35,982 nucleotides of DNA, taken from Helicobacteraceae bacterium. Its GTDB lineage: Bacteria > Campylobacterota > Campylobacteria > Campylobacterales > SZUA-545. Positions 7,665-14,264 of the stretch are shown here, piece by piece; position 1 is the first letter of the stretch; the number at the start of each line of letters is the position of its first letter. Location: the NCBI GenBank assembly GCA_031273735.1, contig JAISRI010000094.1:1-35982 (forward strand), read 5' to 3'. The translations under genes and the position numbers were made by a program. The notes under the pieces were generated by a model. It had not been told where the DNA came from and made no database searches. It was given only the letters and a program-made list of their open reading frames with translations.

Positions 7665-8586
7665 TTTCCACTCCTTTATTAAGTTTTAACGCTTTAATAA
7701 TCGTTTTAGCCATTTGCGGCGGGACGCTATTGCCGATCTGCCGCATTTGATGGCTTCTTTTACCGCAAAAAGCGAAAAACCTATTAAAGCCCTGTAACAG
7801 CTTTAATTCCGTAATTGTTAAGTGGGAATAGTGGGTTTTTTGTGCGTTTATAATCCATATATTCGATCCTTTTGTCGCGATCGTCGGCGTTAATCCGCTA
7901 ATCGAATAAATCGACGGGTTTAAATTGCGCAAACAAATAAAATCTGTATTTATTATGTTTAGCGGATCGTGGTTTTTAATCGCGGTTAACGTATAAACGT
8001 CGCTTGTTATTAGCGGCTTCCATTCTCTTTTTTTTGTTAAATAGTCTCTTGTTGATTTTGCTTTTTGCTTTTCAAAATTAAGGACAAAATCGGTATTTCT
8101 AGCGATTATAAATAAGCGTTTTCGCATAGTTGCGCCGCCACAATGGCTATGTTTTATAATATAACTTTCTACGCGTTTAAATCTTTTTGATAATCTATCG
8201 ATTAAAATCTTGCAATGATCATAATTATTTAAATCGGGGACGTTTTCTATAACTAGATTTTCAATATCCGCGTTTTGCGCCCAAATTAAAGGCGTATAAA
8301 TTAAATCCGCTATATCTTTATTTTTTTCGTGGCGTTTTGCGATAGAAAACTCCGTGCAAGGGGGCGAAGCCCAAAGCAATTTAATCGGCTTGCCGTTTGT
8401 ATATTCTTTTATCGCTTTTTCGCCGATTTTGCCTATATCGGCGCATATCGTTTCGCCGCTATGGTTTTTTGCGTGAGTTTCGCAAGCGATTTTCCAAAAA
8501 TCAAAGGCTAGATCGGGCGATTTGCCGATCGCTTGTCTTATGCCCTCGCTAGCTCCCCCCGCGCCGCAAAATAGCTCTATAATCAT
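7654..8586 (-). CDS. DNA (cytosine-5) methyltransferase
   Basis: This 310-residue protein has the ordered motifs of C5-cytosine methyltransferases: motif I FCGAGG (residues 6-11, AdoMet binding), motif IV SPPC (PPC at 75-77, catalytic Cys77), motif VI ENV (114-116), a variable target-recognition region (about 190-250), and motif X QIGNSVPP near residue 290. It would transfer a methyl group to cytosine C5 in a specific site. No cognate restriction enzyme is adjacent, so it is probably an orphan enzyme that protects phage DNA from host restriction or alters regulation. It starts directly after the upstream stop (TAAATG) in the early operon. Confidence 0.92.
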   Translation of the reverse strand: MIIELFCGAGGASEGIRQAIGKSPDLAFDFWKIACETHAKNHSGETICADIGKIGEKAIKEYTNGKPIKLLWASPPCTEFSIAKRHEKNKDIADLIYTPLIWAQNADIENLVIENVPDLNNYDHCKILIDRLSKRFKRVESYIIKHSHCGGATMRKRLFIIARNTDFVLNFEKQKAKSTRDYLTKKREWKPLITSDVYTLTAIKNHDPLNIINTDFICLRNLNPSIYSISGLTPTIATKGSNIWIINAQKTHYSHLTITELKLLQGFNRFFAFCGKRSHQMRQIGNSVPPQMAKTIIKALKLNKGVENEH

Positions 8587-8775
8587 TTAGAGACCCCACC
8601 ATAATTTAAGCATATTCGCCGCGAGGATTTGCCAAATATCCTCTAACCATCGCCTAATTAGTTCAAGGATTTTTATAACCGCGTCGATAACAAAAAGCGT
8701 TATGGCAAAAACCGCGCAACTCGAAAGATACGGGACGATTAAAAAAAGCCTTTTTATCAAAATAGAACCCTTCAT
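8587..8775 (-). CDS. Small membrane protein
   Basis: A 62-residue protein starting MKGSILIKRLFLIVPYLSSC with a long hydrophobic stretch (about residues 8-38) and an amphipathic C-terminal segment (RRWLEDIWQILAANML). Its ATG overlaps the upstream stop (ATGA) and its stop abuts the methyltransferase start, so it is embedded in the early operon. Possible roles include superinfection exclusion or membrane anchoring. No family is recognised. Confidence 0.65.
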   Translation of the reverse strand: MKGSILIKRLFLIVPYLSSCAVFAITLFVIDAVIKILELIRRWLEDIWQILAANMLKLWWGL

Positions 8776-9353
8776 TTTGGACGCTCCACGCGCTCAAAAT
8801 CATAAACGAAAACAAAGGGATTATCGCGCCACTTATAACCCGTTTTGCTTATTTCGTCCCACGTTTCTATAAACATCGCTTGCGAATTAAAACCCTCTTT
8901 AAGACAATCGAAAAGAAACGGCGGGATTTTCATTTTTTGCAATCGTTCAAGCCGAACGTTTTTTATTTTCAAAAAAATCCGCGCGAAACTTTCGGGCATA
9001 AATAACGGACTTTTCCATTTATAAAAATCCCTTTCGCACGGATCGATCTCGTGTTGATATATCAATAACCGCGCCGTTTCTGTTATCGCATACGGCTCTT
9101 TAATGTAGATCGTTTCGCCCTCTTTATATTTAGGCGAAAAATAACGATCGTCGCTTTCTTTTACCATTATTTTATTTTCCACGATTAAATAATTTATTTT
9201 CCCGTCGTTTTTCCCGCGCACGCCTATATTTAATCCATACGTCCAATTTTCGCGCCCGTCGGGCGGTTGTATATGGCTAACGCGGCGCGTTTGTGTTTTC
9301 TTTCCGCTAATGACGGCGCGAAGCATTTTTTCGTTAAATAAAATACTTTTCAC
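8772..9353 (-). CDS. ASCH-like phage protein
   Basis: The best start is GTG at 9353, overlapping the upstream stop as GTGA, which gives 193 residues beginning VKSILFNEKMLRAVISGKKTQTRR (first residue Met). That opening is the hallmark of a phage family containing an ASCH-type (PUA-like) RNA-binding fold; KT-x-TRR is the conserved signature. The C-terminal part includes the typical IETWDEISKTGYKWRDNPFVFVYDF ending. ASCH proteins are thought to bind RNA or modified nucleotides. It sits among small early genes. Family assignment is by pattern; the biochemical role in phages is not established. Confidence 0.7.
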   Translation of the reverse strand: MKSILFNEKMLRAVISGKKTQTRRVSHIQPPDGRENWTYGLNIGVRGKNDGKINYLIVENKIMVKESDDRYFSPKYKEGETIYIKEPYAITETARLLIYQHEIDPCERDFYKWKSPLFMPESFARIFLKIKNVRLERLQKMKIPPFLFDCLKEGFNSQAMFIETWDEISKTGYKWRDNPFVFVYDFERVERPK

Positions 9354-9682
9354 TGCTCGCCTTTTTCGCTGTTTTCGTGCGTTTTTAATTCCCAAACGCG
9401 ATAATTTTTATTTATGATTTCTATTAGCGGTTTTTGCTCTTTTAACAAATCTTTTGCAAGAGCGGATATAGCGGGACTATCCATCTCTTTCAATTTGTCG
9501 TATAACACGTTTAGCGCGGGTCTTTCTACGCCGCCGCTAATCACTTTTAACGACGGCGCAAGCCTCGTCGGCACACAAGCGACCACAAATGGATAGTTAA
9601 TATCCGTGAGCTTGCCGACGCGATTGGCGGCTATCCTAATCGCCTCTAAAAACTCGTCGTGGTTATTAGCTATTATCAACAT
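9350..9682 (-). CDS. Early phage protein, unknown
   Basis: ATG at 9682 is favoured over the ORF-track start because AAAGGAG lies 7 nt upstream. It gives 110 residues beginning MLIIANNHDEFLEAIRIAAN. The protein is soluble and mixed alpha/beta, with no recognised motif. It overlaps the end of the preceding coiled-coil gene by 17 nt, and its TGA overlaps the GTG of the ASCH-like gene, indicating coupled translation. Confidence 0.6.
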   Translation of the reverse strand: MLIIANNHDEFLEAIRIAANRVGKLTDINYPFVVACVPTRLAPSLKVISGGVERPALNVLYDKLKEMDSPAISALAKDLLKEQKPLIEIINKNYRVWELKTHENSEKGEQ

Positions 9683-10040
9683 TTTTTGCTCCTTTTGTAT
9701 TAGCGTTTTTTTGGTCATCATAGCTCGACAAAATAAACCGCGCTAATTTAACCGCCGCGTTATCGTCAAGTCTTATCCATCCGTTAAGTTGTCTTAATAA
9801 CAACACGGACGATCCGTCGCTCAAAAATCGCCATTCTACGTGATAATCTTCATTATTTTTTATGCTTGTAACTTCCGCTAATTCGCCAATAATTTTGTCG
9901 ATTTTAGCTTCCATTTTCGCCAACTTTTCCAAAGCGATAATTTCTCTATGTATTAAGCGCTCTTGCTCGTCCGCAATTCGTTGTGCTTCAACTTCCGCCT
10001 CTTTTATCTTTTCTAACGCGGTTTCTATCTTGCTTTTCAT
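9666..10040 (-). CDS. Coiled-coil early protein, paralogue A
   Basis: A 124-residue protein. Residues 1-50 form a Glu/Lys-rich coiled coil (KIKEAEVEAQRIADEQERL), then a compact region EWRFLSDGSSVLLLRQLNGWIRLDDNAAVKLARFI. The adjacent gene (10037-10327) has the same architecture and the same EWR-x-L-x-DG ... GW-x-RL-x-D ... LA-x-FI pattern, so the pair arose by duplication. It overlaps the upstream gene by 4 nt (ATGA). Function is unknown. Confidence 0.65.
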   Translation of the reverse strand: MKSKIETALEKIKEAEVEAQRIADEQERLIHREIIALEKLAKMEAKIDKIIGELAEVTSIKNNEDYHVEWRFLSDGSSVLLLRQLNGWIRLDDNAAVKLARFILSSYDDQKNANTKGAKNVDNS

Positions 10041-10327
10041 TTTTCTATTACTCCTTTTTCGTTATTTTCGGGCGTTTTAATTTCTACGCCCAACGAAATA
10101 AACTGCGCCAGCGCCGCCGCCTCGTCGTCGTTCAACCGTAACCAACCCTCGCCTTCTTGGCTTATCCAAAGTCCCATCGTCCCGTCCTTCAAAAGCCGCC
10201 ATTCTGCGAAAATAGATTGATTGATTTTTCTGATCGTAACGTTCGCCGACTCCCGTTCGAGTTTTTCGACTTCAGCTTGCGCTTTTACAAGTCTTTCTAG
10301 CGCCGTTTTTGCGTTTAATTTCGTCAT
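10037..10327 (-). CDS. Coiled-coil early protein, paralogue B
   Basis: A 96-residue protein with an N-terminal coiled coil (ALERLVKAQAEVEKLERE) and a C-terminal region EWRLLKDGTMGLWISQEGEGWLRLNDDEAAALAQFI that matches its downstream neighbour. Both stop/start junctions are tight. The shared C-terminal module with conserved Trp residues could be a small ligand- or protein-binding domain. No known family is recognised. Confidence 0.65.
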   Translation of the reverse strand: MTKLNAKTALERLVKAQAEVEKLERESANVTIRKINQSIFAEWRLLKDGTMGLWISQEGEGWLRLNDDEAAALAQFISLGVEIKTPENNEKGVIEK

Positions 10328-10347
10328 CTTATTACCCCTTTTTTTGT

Positions 10348-10641
10348 TTATTCGATCGGTTTTTTATATCGATCGATTATGCCGACCTGTATCGGTTCGC
10401 CATATTTATTTTTTAGCCGTTTAACGTTCATCACCGCGTAATCTACGCCGTATTTTTCGCAATGATCTATTAAGGCTTGCCTGATCAATTTTGGCGATTT
10501 TGCGCCCATATAAGGGACGCGATTAAATGCTTCGCCATACGCTACTAAGCTAATAATTTCTAATAGCGCGGTCGGCTCTTTCATCGCTTCGATCGCCCGA
10601 TCCTCTGGCATTTTTTTTAACTCGCCGTCTAAATAGCCCAT
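10348..10641 (-). CDS. Early phage protein, unknown
   Basis: A 97-residue soluble protein beginning MGYLDGELKKMPEDRAIEAM. An AGAGGG box precedes the ATG, which lies 13 nt inside the upstream HTH gene. The sequence has an alternating helix/strand character (MGAKSPKLIRQALIDHCEKYGV, then VMNVKRLKNKYGEPIQVGII). No motif is recognised. Confidence 0.6.
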   Translation of the reverse strand: MGYLDGELKKMPEDRAIEAMKEPTALLEIISLVAYGEAFNRVPYMGAKSPKLIRQALIDHCEKYGVDYAVMNVKRLKNKYGEPIQVGIIDRYKKPIE

Positions 10642-10898
10642 CGTCGCGGTCGCCCTCTTTTTTTAAGCGTTGGCGCGGCGGTTTTTCGCGCCAGCCACGC
10701 AATAACGTCGTCTTTTAAGTAAGCGATATTTTGACTACCTACGCGCACCCATCGCGGATATTCCGCGCCCGATCTATGCCGCCACTTACACAACGTTTTA
10801 ACGCTTACGCTTAAGTAATCCGCTAGTTCTTGCGGCGTAAAATACGGCTTATCTATCGCCGCGATAACGTCGGCTTTAATAACGTCCGTTTCGTTCAT
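10629..10898 (-). CDS. AlpA/excisionase-like HTH protein
   Basis: An 89-residue protein with a winged helix-turn-helix of the MerR/AlpA (HTH_17) type at residues about 18-65: YFTPQELADYLSVSVKTLCKWR, then a wing (RWVRVGSQNIAYLKDDVIAWLA). Such proteins act as excisionases or transcription regulators in prophages. The basic C-terminus (KKRGRPRRW) is an AT-hook-like tail. It is the best excisionase candidate in the window, although it is far from int, and a purely regulatory role in the early operon is equally possible. It overlaps both neighbours. Confidence 0.75.
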   Translation of the reverse strand: MNETDVIKADVIAAIDKPYFTPQELADYLSVSVKTLCKWRHRSGAEYPRWVRVGSQNIAYLKDDVIAWLARKTAAPTLKKRGRPRRWAI

Positions 10899-11143
10899 TT
10901 TGTCGCTGTTTCTGCCGCCGCATATATTACCTCGCTAAGTAGCGGAAGCGGCGCGAGTTTTGTCGCAAAACTATAAGCTAAACGGGTATGCTTTCGCACT
11001 TCCAAAACGTCGATTTTACCGCCGCTTAAATCTCTTTGCGGTATATTGATTTTTTCCAACTTTTTAACCGCTCTCGCTAAATGCGTTCCTACGATCGTTA
11101 AATCGCTATTAAATCGCGTTTCGCCGTATTTAAGCCGTTTCAT
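10895..11143 (-). CDS. Early phage protein, unknown
   Basis: An 82-residue basic protein beginning MKRLKYGETRFNSDLTIVGT. Both ends overlap neighbours by 4 nt (ATGA), showing a coupled operon. No motif or membrane segment is recognised. Confidence 0.6.
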   Translation of the reverse strand: MKRLKYGETRFNSDLTIVGTHLARAVKKLEKINIPQRDLSGGKIDVLEVRKHTRLAYSFATKLAPLPLLSEVIYAAAETATK

Positions 11144-11403
11144 TTTTCGCCTTTCTTAACGTTTTTTTCGTCGCGATCGCCAAGACTTGTTAACGCGTCT
11201 ACTATCGCTTCCGATATGCGCCGTTTCGGCGTTTTAATATGCGGTTTTTCGAGTAGATTTTTCGTATATTTTTGTTCGATCGTGTCGCCGTCGATCATCG
11301 CTAAACGTTTTTTTAACGCCTTTTCAAACTCGTCGGTTACGTCGATATTAACTTTTTTTCCGTCAAAATCTAACGTAACGTCGATCCGATTTTTATCGCT
11401 CAT
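11140..11403 (-). CDS. Early phage protein, unknown
   Basis: An 87-residue protein that opens with a beta-hairpin-like segment (RIDVTLDFDGKKVNIDVTDEF) followed by a Lys-rich helical region and a basic C-terminus. It overlaps the next gene by 4 nt (ATGA) and the previous gene by 11 nt. No recognised family. Confidence 0.6.
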   Translation of the reverse strand: MSDKNRIDVTLDFDGKKVNIDVTDEFEKALKKRLAMIDGDTIEQKYTKNLLEKPHIKTPKRRISEAIVDALTSLGDRDEKNVKKGEK

Positions 11404-11629
11404 CGTCGCTCCTTTCCTTAGCCAAATAGGCTAATTTTTCAAGCGCGGCGCGGGCGGGAATTAAAGAGGTTTCAACCCTTGTTAACAAAAAATAAATCCC
11501 TTCCTTGTTATAAACCCCTGATAGAGTTTCAGCCGCTCCCGCGTTTTTAAGATCGCATATAATTTTAAGCGCGTAATTTACGCTTGCGATCTCTTTTTCT
11601 AACGCGATTTTTATTTCGTCTTTTTTCAT
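11393..11629 (-). CDS. Early phage helical protein, unknown
   Basis: A 78-residue, mostly helical protein (MKKDEIKIALEKEIASVNYA). A GGGGGTAAAAA leader precedes its ATG, the same kind of initiation box seen before several neighbouring genes. No membrane segment or recognised motif. Confidence 0.6.
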   Translation of the reverse strand: MKKDEIKIALEKEIASVNYALKIICDLKNAGAAETLSGVYNKEGIYFLLTRVETSLIPARAALEKLAYLAKERSDDER

Positions 11630-11646
11630 TTTTTACCCCCTTTTTT

Positions 11647-11757
11647 TTAATCGCCGTCGCGGCGTTTAACGATTATTTTAATCGCCGCGACAAACGCGCA
11701 AAGCGTAACTATTATTCCCGTTGATATTCCGTAACCAAACCACAATGCCTCGCTCAT
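11647..11757 (-). CDS. 36-residue single-span membrane protein
   Basis: This gene is not in the ORF track. ATG at 11757 follows GGGGAGTAAAAA. The product begins MSEALWFGYGISTGIIVTLC, has one transmembrane helix (about residues 6-28) and a basic tail ending KIIVKRRDGD. It sits 3 bp from another tiny membrane gene (11761-11868). Paired small membrane proteins in a phage early operon suggest membrane targeting of host or superinfecting phage, but function is unknown. Confidence 0.6.
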   Translation of the reverse strand: MSEALWFGYGISTGIIVTLCAFVAAIKIIVKRRDGD

Positions 11758-11760
11758 TTT

Positions 11761-11868
11761 TTACTCCCCCCAAAACAAGGTTATAACCATCAAAGACAGC
11801 CCGATCGCCGCGCAAGTAATTAGGGCTAGCTCCATCGCGTCAAGCCCTTTTATTAAGGTTTTTATCAT
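11761..11868 (-). CDS. 35-residue single-span membrane protein
   Basis: This gene is not in the ORF track. ATG at 11868 overlaps the stop of the upstream frame (ATGA). The product starts MIKTLIKGLDAMELALITCA and has one hydrophobic span (about residues 12-33), ending LFWGE. Its stop precedes the next membrane gene by 3 bp, and its 3' end supplies that gene's GGGGAG ribosome binding site. Function is unknown. Confidence 0.55.
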   Translation of the reverse strand: MIKTLIKGLDAMELALITCAAIGLSLMVITLFWGE

Positions 11869-12335
11869 CGCCAAACTAACTTATTAAGAGTTTCGCGCAA
11901 AATCCGCGTTAAACTTTTATGTTTTGGTCGGCAACGTTCCAACCAAAAACTATTAACTAATATATCGCCGCTAGATCGCGCAACGTATCCATCGCCGTCT
12001 GCATTTGCTTCTTTGCGGCTTCTAAAACTTCCGCGCTCTCTTGGATATAATCCTTGTTGATCTCCTCTAATTCGTCGAGCGCACCCTCGATCCCGTCGGC
12101 AGCCCATCTTAGGCGATCGTTCGTCGTAGCCATTTTTTACTCCTTCTACAAGTTCAAGCCCGCGTAAATACTTCGCGGGCGTTCCTTTTTCTATTTCTAC
12201 GGCTATTTCTACGGCGCTTAAATCGTCGCCGCGATAGCGATATTTGCAAGCGCCGCTAATGATCGCGGCGTTTAATTCGATCACCGTTTTTCCCAAATAC
12301 GCCGACGCTACTTTATACGGTAGCCACGCCTTCAT
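11865..12335 (-). CDS. Early phage protein with doubtful C-terminal half
   Basis: The ORF encodes 156 residues. Only the first 70 or so (MKAWLPYKVASAYLGKTVIE through LRGLELVEGVK) look protein-like; they include a possible AlpA-like DNA-binding start (VASAYLGKTVIELNAAI). The rest is Arg/Gly/Ser-rich and probably an out-of-frame reading of a second gene (11957-12133), which has its own ribosome binding site. The frames meet at an A6 run (GTAAAAAATGG): removal of one A would fuse the two products. Either the genes overlap, or there is a frameshift, programmed or by error. The stop still couples to the next membrane gene (ATGA). Confidence 0.45.
   Translation of the reverse strand: MKAWLPYKVASAYLGKTVIELNAAIISGACKYRYRGDDLSAVEIAVEIEKGTPAKYLRGLELVEGVKNGYDERSPKMGCRRDRGCARRIRGDQQGLYPRERGSFRSRKEANADGDGYVARSSGDILVNSFWLERCRPKHKSLTRILRETLNKLVWR
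11957..12133 (-). CDS. 58-residue helical protein, nested in another frame
   Basis: This gene is not in the ORF track. ATG at 12133 has AAGGAG 6 nt upstream, followed by the TAAAAA spacer typical of this operon. The product is acidic and amphipathic-helical: MATTNDRLRWAADGIEGALD then ELEEINKDYIQESAEVLEAA, ending at a TAG. Its composition is far more protein-like than the overlapping frame of the 11865-12335 ORF. Function is unknown; the heptad-like pattern suggests oligomerisation. Confidence 0.6.
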   Translation of the reverse strand: MATTNDRLRWAADGIEGALDELEEINKDYIQESAEVLEAAKKQMQTAMDTLRDLAAIY

Positions 12336-12628
12336 TTTGCGCTCCCAAAAAACGCCGCGCCATAGACGTTTTTTTGATAAGTTATTAACGTATCGCGCAC
12401 GTTTTCATAGGGCGTTTTATTAACGACTTTCGCCGCCGTTTTTGGCGCGGATTTTTTAACGGATTTATAAGTTAAAAATCCGTCCTCTATTAACGCTCTA
12501 GCCGTTCGCCAATCTTTAATCCTGTTAGGATTGTATAGGGCTTTTGGCGATATTTTGCGGCATAGCGCAAATTGCGCAATGCGGTGTCCGCTCCTCTTAA
12601 TTCGTTCGCGGTCGATTATCCATTCCAT
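12332..12628 (-). CDS. Early phage protein, unknown
   Basis: A 98-residue basic protein beginning MEWIIDRERIKRSGHRIAQF, preceded by GGGGGGAGTAAAAA. Its last codons overlap the next gene by 4 nt (ATGA). It is Lys/Arg-rich with a Trp (KDWRTARALIEDGFLTYKSV) and may bind nucleic acid. No family recognised. Confidence 0.6.
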   Translation of the reverse strand: MEWIIDRERIKRSGHRIAQFALCRKISPKALYNPNRIKDWRTARALIEDGFLTYKSVKKSAPKTAAKVVNKTPYENVRDTLITYQKNVYGAAFFGSAK

Positions 12629-12658
12629 TTTTTACTCCCCCCACTTTTTTTTAATGTT

Positions 12659-13357
12659 TTAATCCCGCATTTCGCGGGTATTAAATAAGCTATCGGGCAT
12701 TTTGATCTCGTCGATAGCTCTTAATACGTCATCGAGGCGATAATGCGGTAAATCCGCATAGCTCGCAACGTCAAATCGCGTTTTAATTTGCCTATAAAAA
12801 AAGGCGAATAACTCGCTTCTATTTAATAGCGGGTTTCGCGTTTTCGCCGCCGCAACTTTCATCTTTATCAAACGCTGGACGCGCTTTTGTTCGGCGGCGG
12901 TTAGCGACGCGGTATTTTTCAATTCCGCGAAATTATTTTCTACGTTTTCGATCTTTTTTTCGATCGCCAAAAAGTTATTAGCGATCGAGGCGATCGCGCT
13001 CATAGTAAACGCTTCGGCGCTCATTTTTTCGCCGTAATTCTTAACGCCCAAAATGTAATCGCTCGCCCAATCTCTAAACGCGATCGTTCGCGGCGTTTCG
13101 CGTAGCTTAAAACCCAGCGTGATCACGCCTTTTTTTGTCCACATTGTTACTTCTGACCCGCCTCCGCCAGCGGTGTGACAATTTGTCACACCGTAAAAAT
13201 GCACGCCTTCTCTAAACTCGCCCCGCGCCTTTTGTTGGCGGATCGCGCTTTCCTCTACGCCGAACGCTTCGGATACCTGCTTATTGTTTATCGCCCACGT
13301 ATCCCGATATTGATTTACTTCAATATCGATCCCGTTTATCTTGACAACCTCTTTCAT
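12659..13357 (-). CDS. ORF6N-type phage antirepressor
   Basis: This 232-residue protein has an N-terminal KilA/ORF6N/BRO-like DNA-binding module: INGIDIEVNQYRDTWAINNK, then AFGVEESAIRQQKARGEFREGVHF, then TMWTKKGVITLGFKLRETPRTIAFRDWASDYILGV. Proteins of this type act as antirepressors or regulators in temperate phages. Residues about 110-150 form a coiled coil, and the C-terminus is helical with a basic patch. It lies directly after the Cro-like gene (ATGA overlap), the first position of the early operon. Because the CI-type repressor lacks a self-cleaving peptidase, inactivation by this antirepressor is a plausible induction route; that is inference. Confidence 0.75.
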   Translation of the reverse strand: MKEVVKINGIDIEVNQYRDTWAINNKQVSEAFGVEESAIRQQKARGEFREGVHFYGVTNCHTAGGGGSEVTMWTKKGVITLGFKLRETPRTIAFRDWASDYILGVKNYGEKMSAEAFTMSAIASIANNFLAIEKKIENVENNFAELKNTASLTAAEQKRVQRLIKMKVAAAKTRNPLLNRSELFAFFYRQIKTRFDVASYADLPHYRLDDVLRAIDEIKMPDSLFNTREMRD

Positions 13358-13617
13358 TCTAACCCCCTTTTTTCGACGCTAGGAGCTTCGCTCCGCGCCG
13401 TGATTGTTTCTGGCGTAAAAACCAAATCCACCGATACGCCGCGCCGCTTACAAGTCGATAAAATCCGCTTAAAAGGTAGAGTGCGGCGGATTTTGAAACA
13501 CGCATAAGCGTGGCGCGTGATGTTAAGCGCCTTAGCCAACTCGCCGTCAGTCCTAACGCCGAAAAGATTTTTCAGCTTCAGCGCGACTACCTCAAAATCT
13601 AGCAACTCTTTATCCAT
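13354..13617 (-). CDS. Cro-like HTH regulator (CI paralogue)
   Basis: ATG at 13617 is preferred over the TTG of the ORF track because AAAGGAG lies just upstream; 87 residues. The HTH region (VRTDGELAKALNITRHAYACF ... PFKRILSTCKRRGVSVDLVF) aligns with the divergent CI repressor (VTDKELYEALGMTKSRFNGR ... PYEEIIILCIKRDISLDWLF), so both belong to the phage CI-repressor HTH family and share ancestry. It is the first gene of the leftward early operon and faces the repressor across a 115-bp operator region, the position of a Cro. It probably represses CI transcription. Confidence 0.75.
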   Translation of the reverse strand: MDKELLDFEVVALKLKNLFGVRTDGELAKALNITRHAYACFKIRRTLPFKRILSTCKRRGVSVDLVFTPETITARSEAPSVEKRGLE

Positions 13618-13663
13618 CAAGCTCCTTTAGGTTTTATCGCTAAAATCCGATATAGTTTCTAGC

Positions 13664-13681
13664 GACGATTAAATCATCGTC
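13664..13681. promoter_or_regulatory. Palindromic operator 1 of the immunity switch
   Basis: GACGAT and ATCGTC are separated by 6 bp, in the intergenic region between the Cro-like and CI-type genes, directly abutting the second palindrome. Position and symmetry fit a repressor/Cro operator. The minus-strand TTGACG at this edge could be the -35 element of the early promoter. Confidence 0.6.
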
Positions 13682-13702
13682 AAGTGCGATTATATTGCAC
13701 TT
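13682..13702. promoter_or_regulatory. Palindromic operator 2 of the immunity switch
   Basis: AAGTGCGATTATATTGCACTT is an almost perfect 21-bp palindrome (arms AAGTGC/GCACTT extended by RAT/ATY). Its centre contains TATATT, a likely -10 box for the rightward repressor promoter 31 bp from the CI start. A protein bound here would block that promoter and compete at the divergent one. Confidence 0.65.
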
Positions 13703-13732
13703 TTCCTTAAAATAACCTTAAAAGAGGGGCAA

Positions 13733-14221
13733 ATGTTCAAAAAAATTACACAAAAACTAAAAAATCGCTTAAGTTTTGTTACCGACAAGGAGCTTTACGA
13801 GGCGTTGGGAATGACAAAAAGTCGATTTAATGGTCGAAAAGGTCTCAACTCGATCCCCTACGAGGAGATCATTATCCTATGTATTAAGCGCGATATTTCG
13901 CTAGATTGGCTTTTTGATAACAAGATAACGGACGGCGCGGGCGCTTCAACTTCGATCAATAATCTTAATAGCGGGGTCAGCGTAAGCAATGGCGCAATAA
14001 CGGGCGATATACATTTTAACGGCGGCGAAAAAATAATCACGACGTTAAATCCCGACGATTTTGCCGCGCCACAAACAGCCGCCGAAGTCGTCGAAAACTT
14101 AAAATACTGCCCAAAACCTTTTATAGATGAGCTACACAACAAAGTCCAAGCGTTCAAAACGATCGCAAAACGAGGGATAAGTCCTCGCCCAAAACCAAAA
14201 CCGCGCAAAAAAAGCGATTAA
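13733..14221 (+). CDS. CI-type phage repressor
   Basis: This 162-residue protein is likely to maintain lysogeny. The N-terminal HTH (residues about 10-62) matches the phage CI-repressor family (VTDKELYEALGMTKSRFNGR, PYEEIIILCIKRDISLDWLF). Then comes a Gly/Ser/Asn-rich linker (about 68-100) and a helical segment (PFIDELHNKVQAFKTIAKR) ending in a basic, Pro-rich tail. There is no S24/LexA-type peptidase domain, so RecA-stimulated self-cleavage is not expected and another induction route is needed. Ribosome binding site AGAGGGG precedes the start. It is the only clear regulator on the plus strand and is followed by a membrane protein in the same transcript. Confidence 0.8.
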   Translation: MFKKITQKLKNRLSFVTDKELYEALGMTKSRFNGRKGLNSIPYEEIIILCIKRDISLDWLFDNKITDGAGASTSINNLNSGVSVSNGAITGDIHFNGGEKIITTLNPDDFAAPQTAAEVVENLKYCPKPFIDELHNKVQAFKTIAKRGISPRPKPKPRKKSD

Positions 14222-14264
14222 AGTTTAATTTGATAAGATATTAAAAAGATAGGGGAAGCGAAAA

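Noticed and set aside
12659-12680. Terminator hairpin at the end of the antirepressor gene (CCCGC/GCGGG)
   Set aside because: On the transcribed strand it is followed by A-rich, not U-rich, sequence, and the operon continues.
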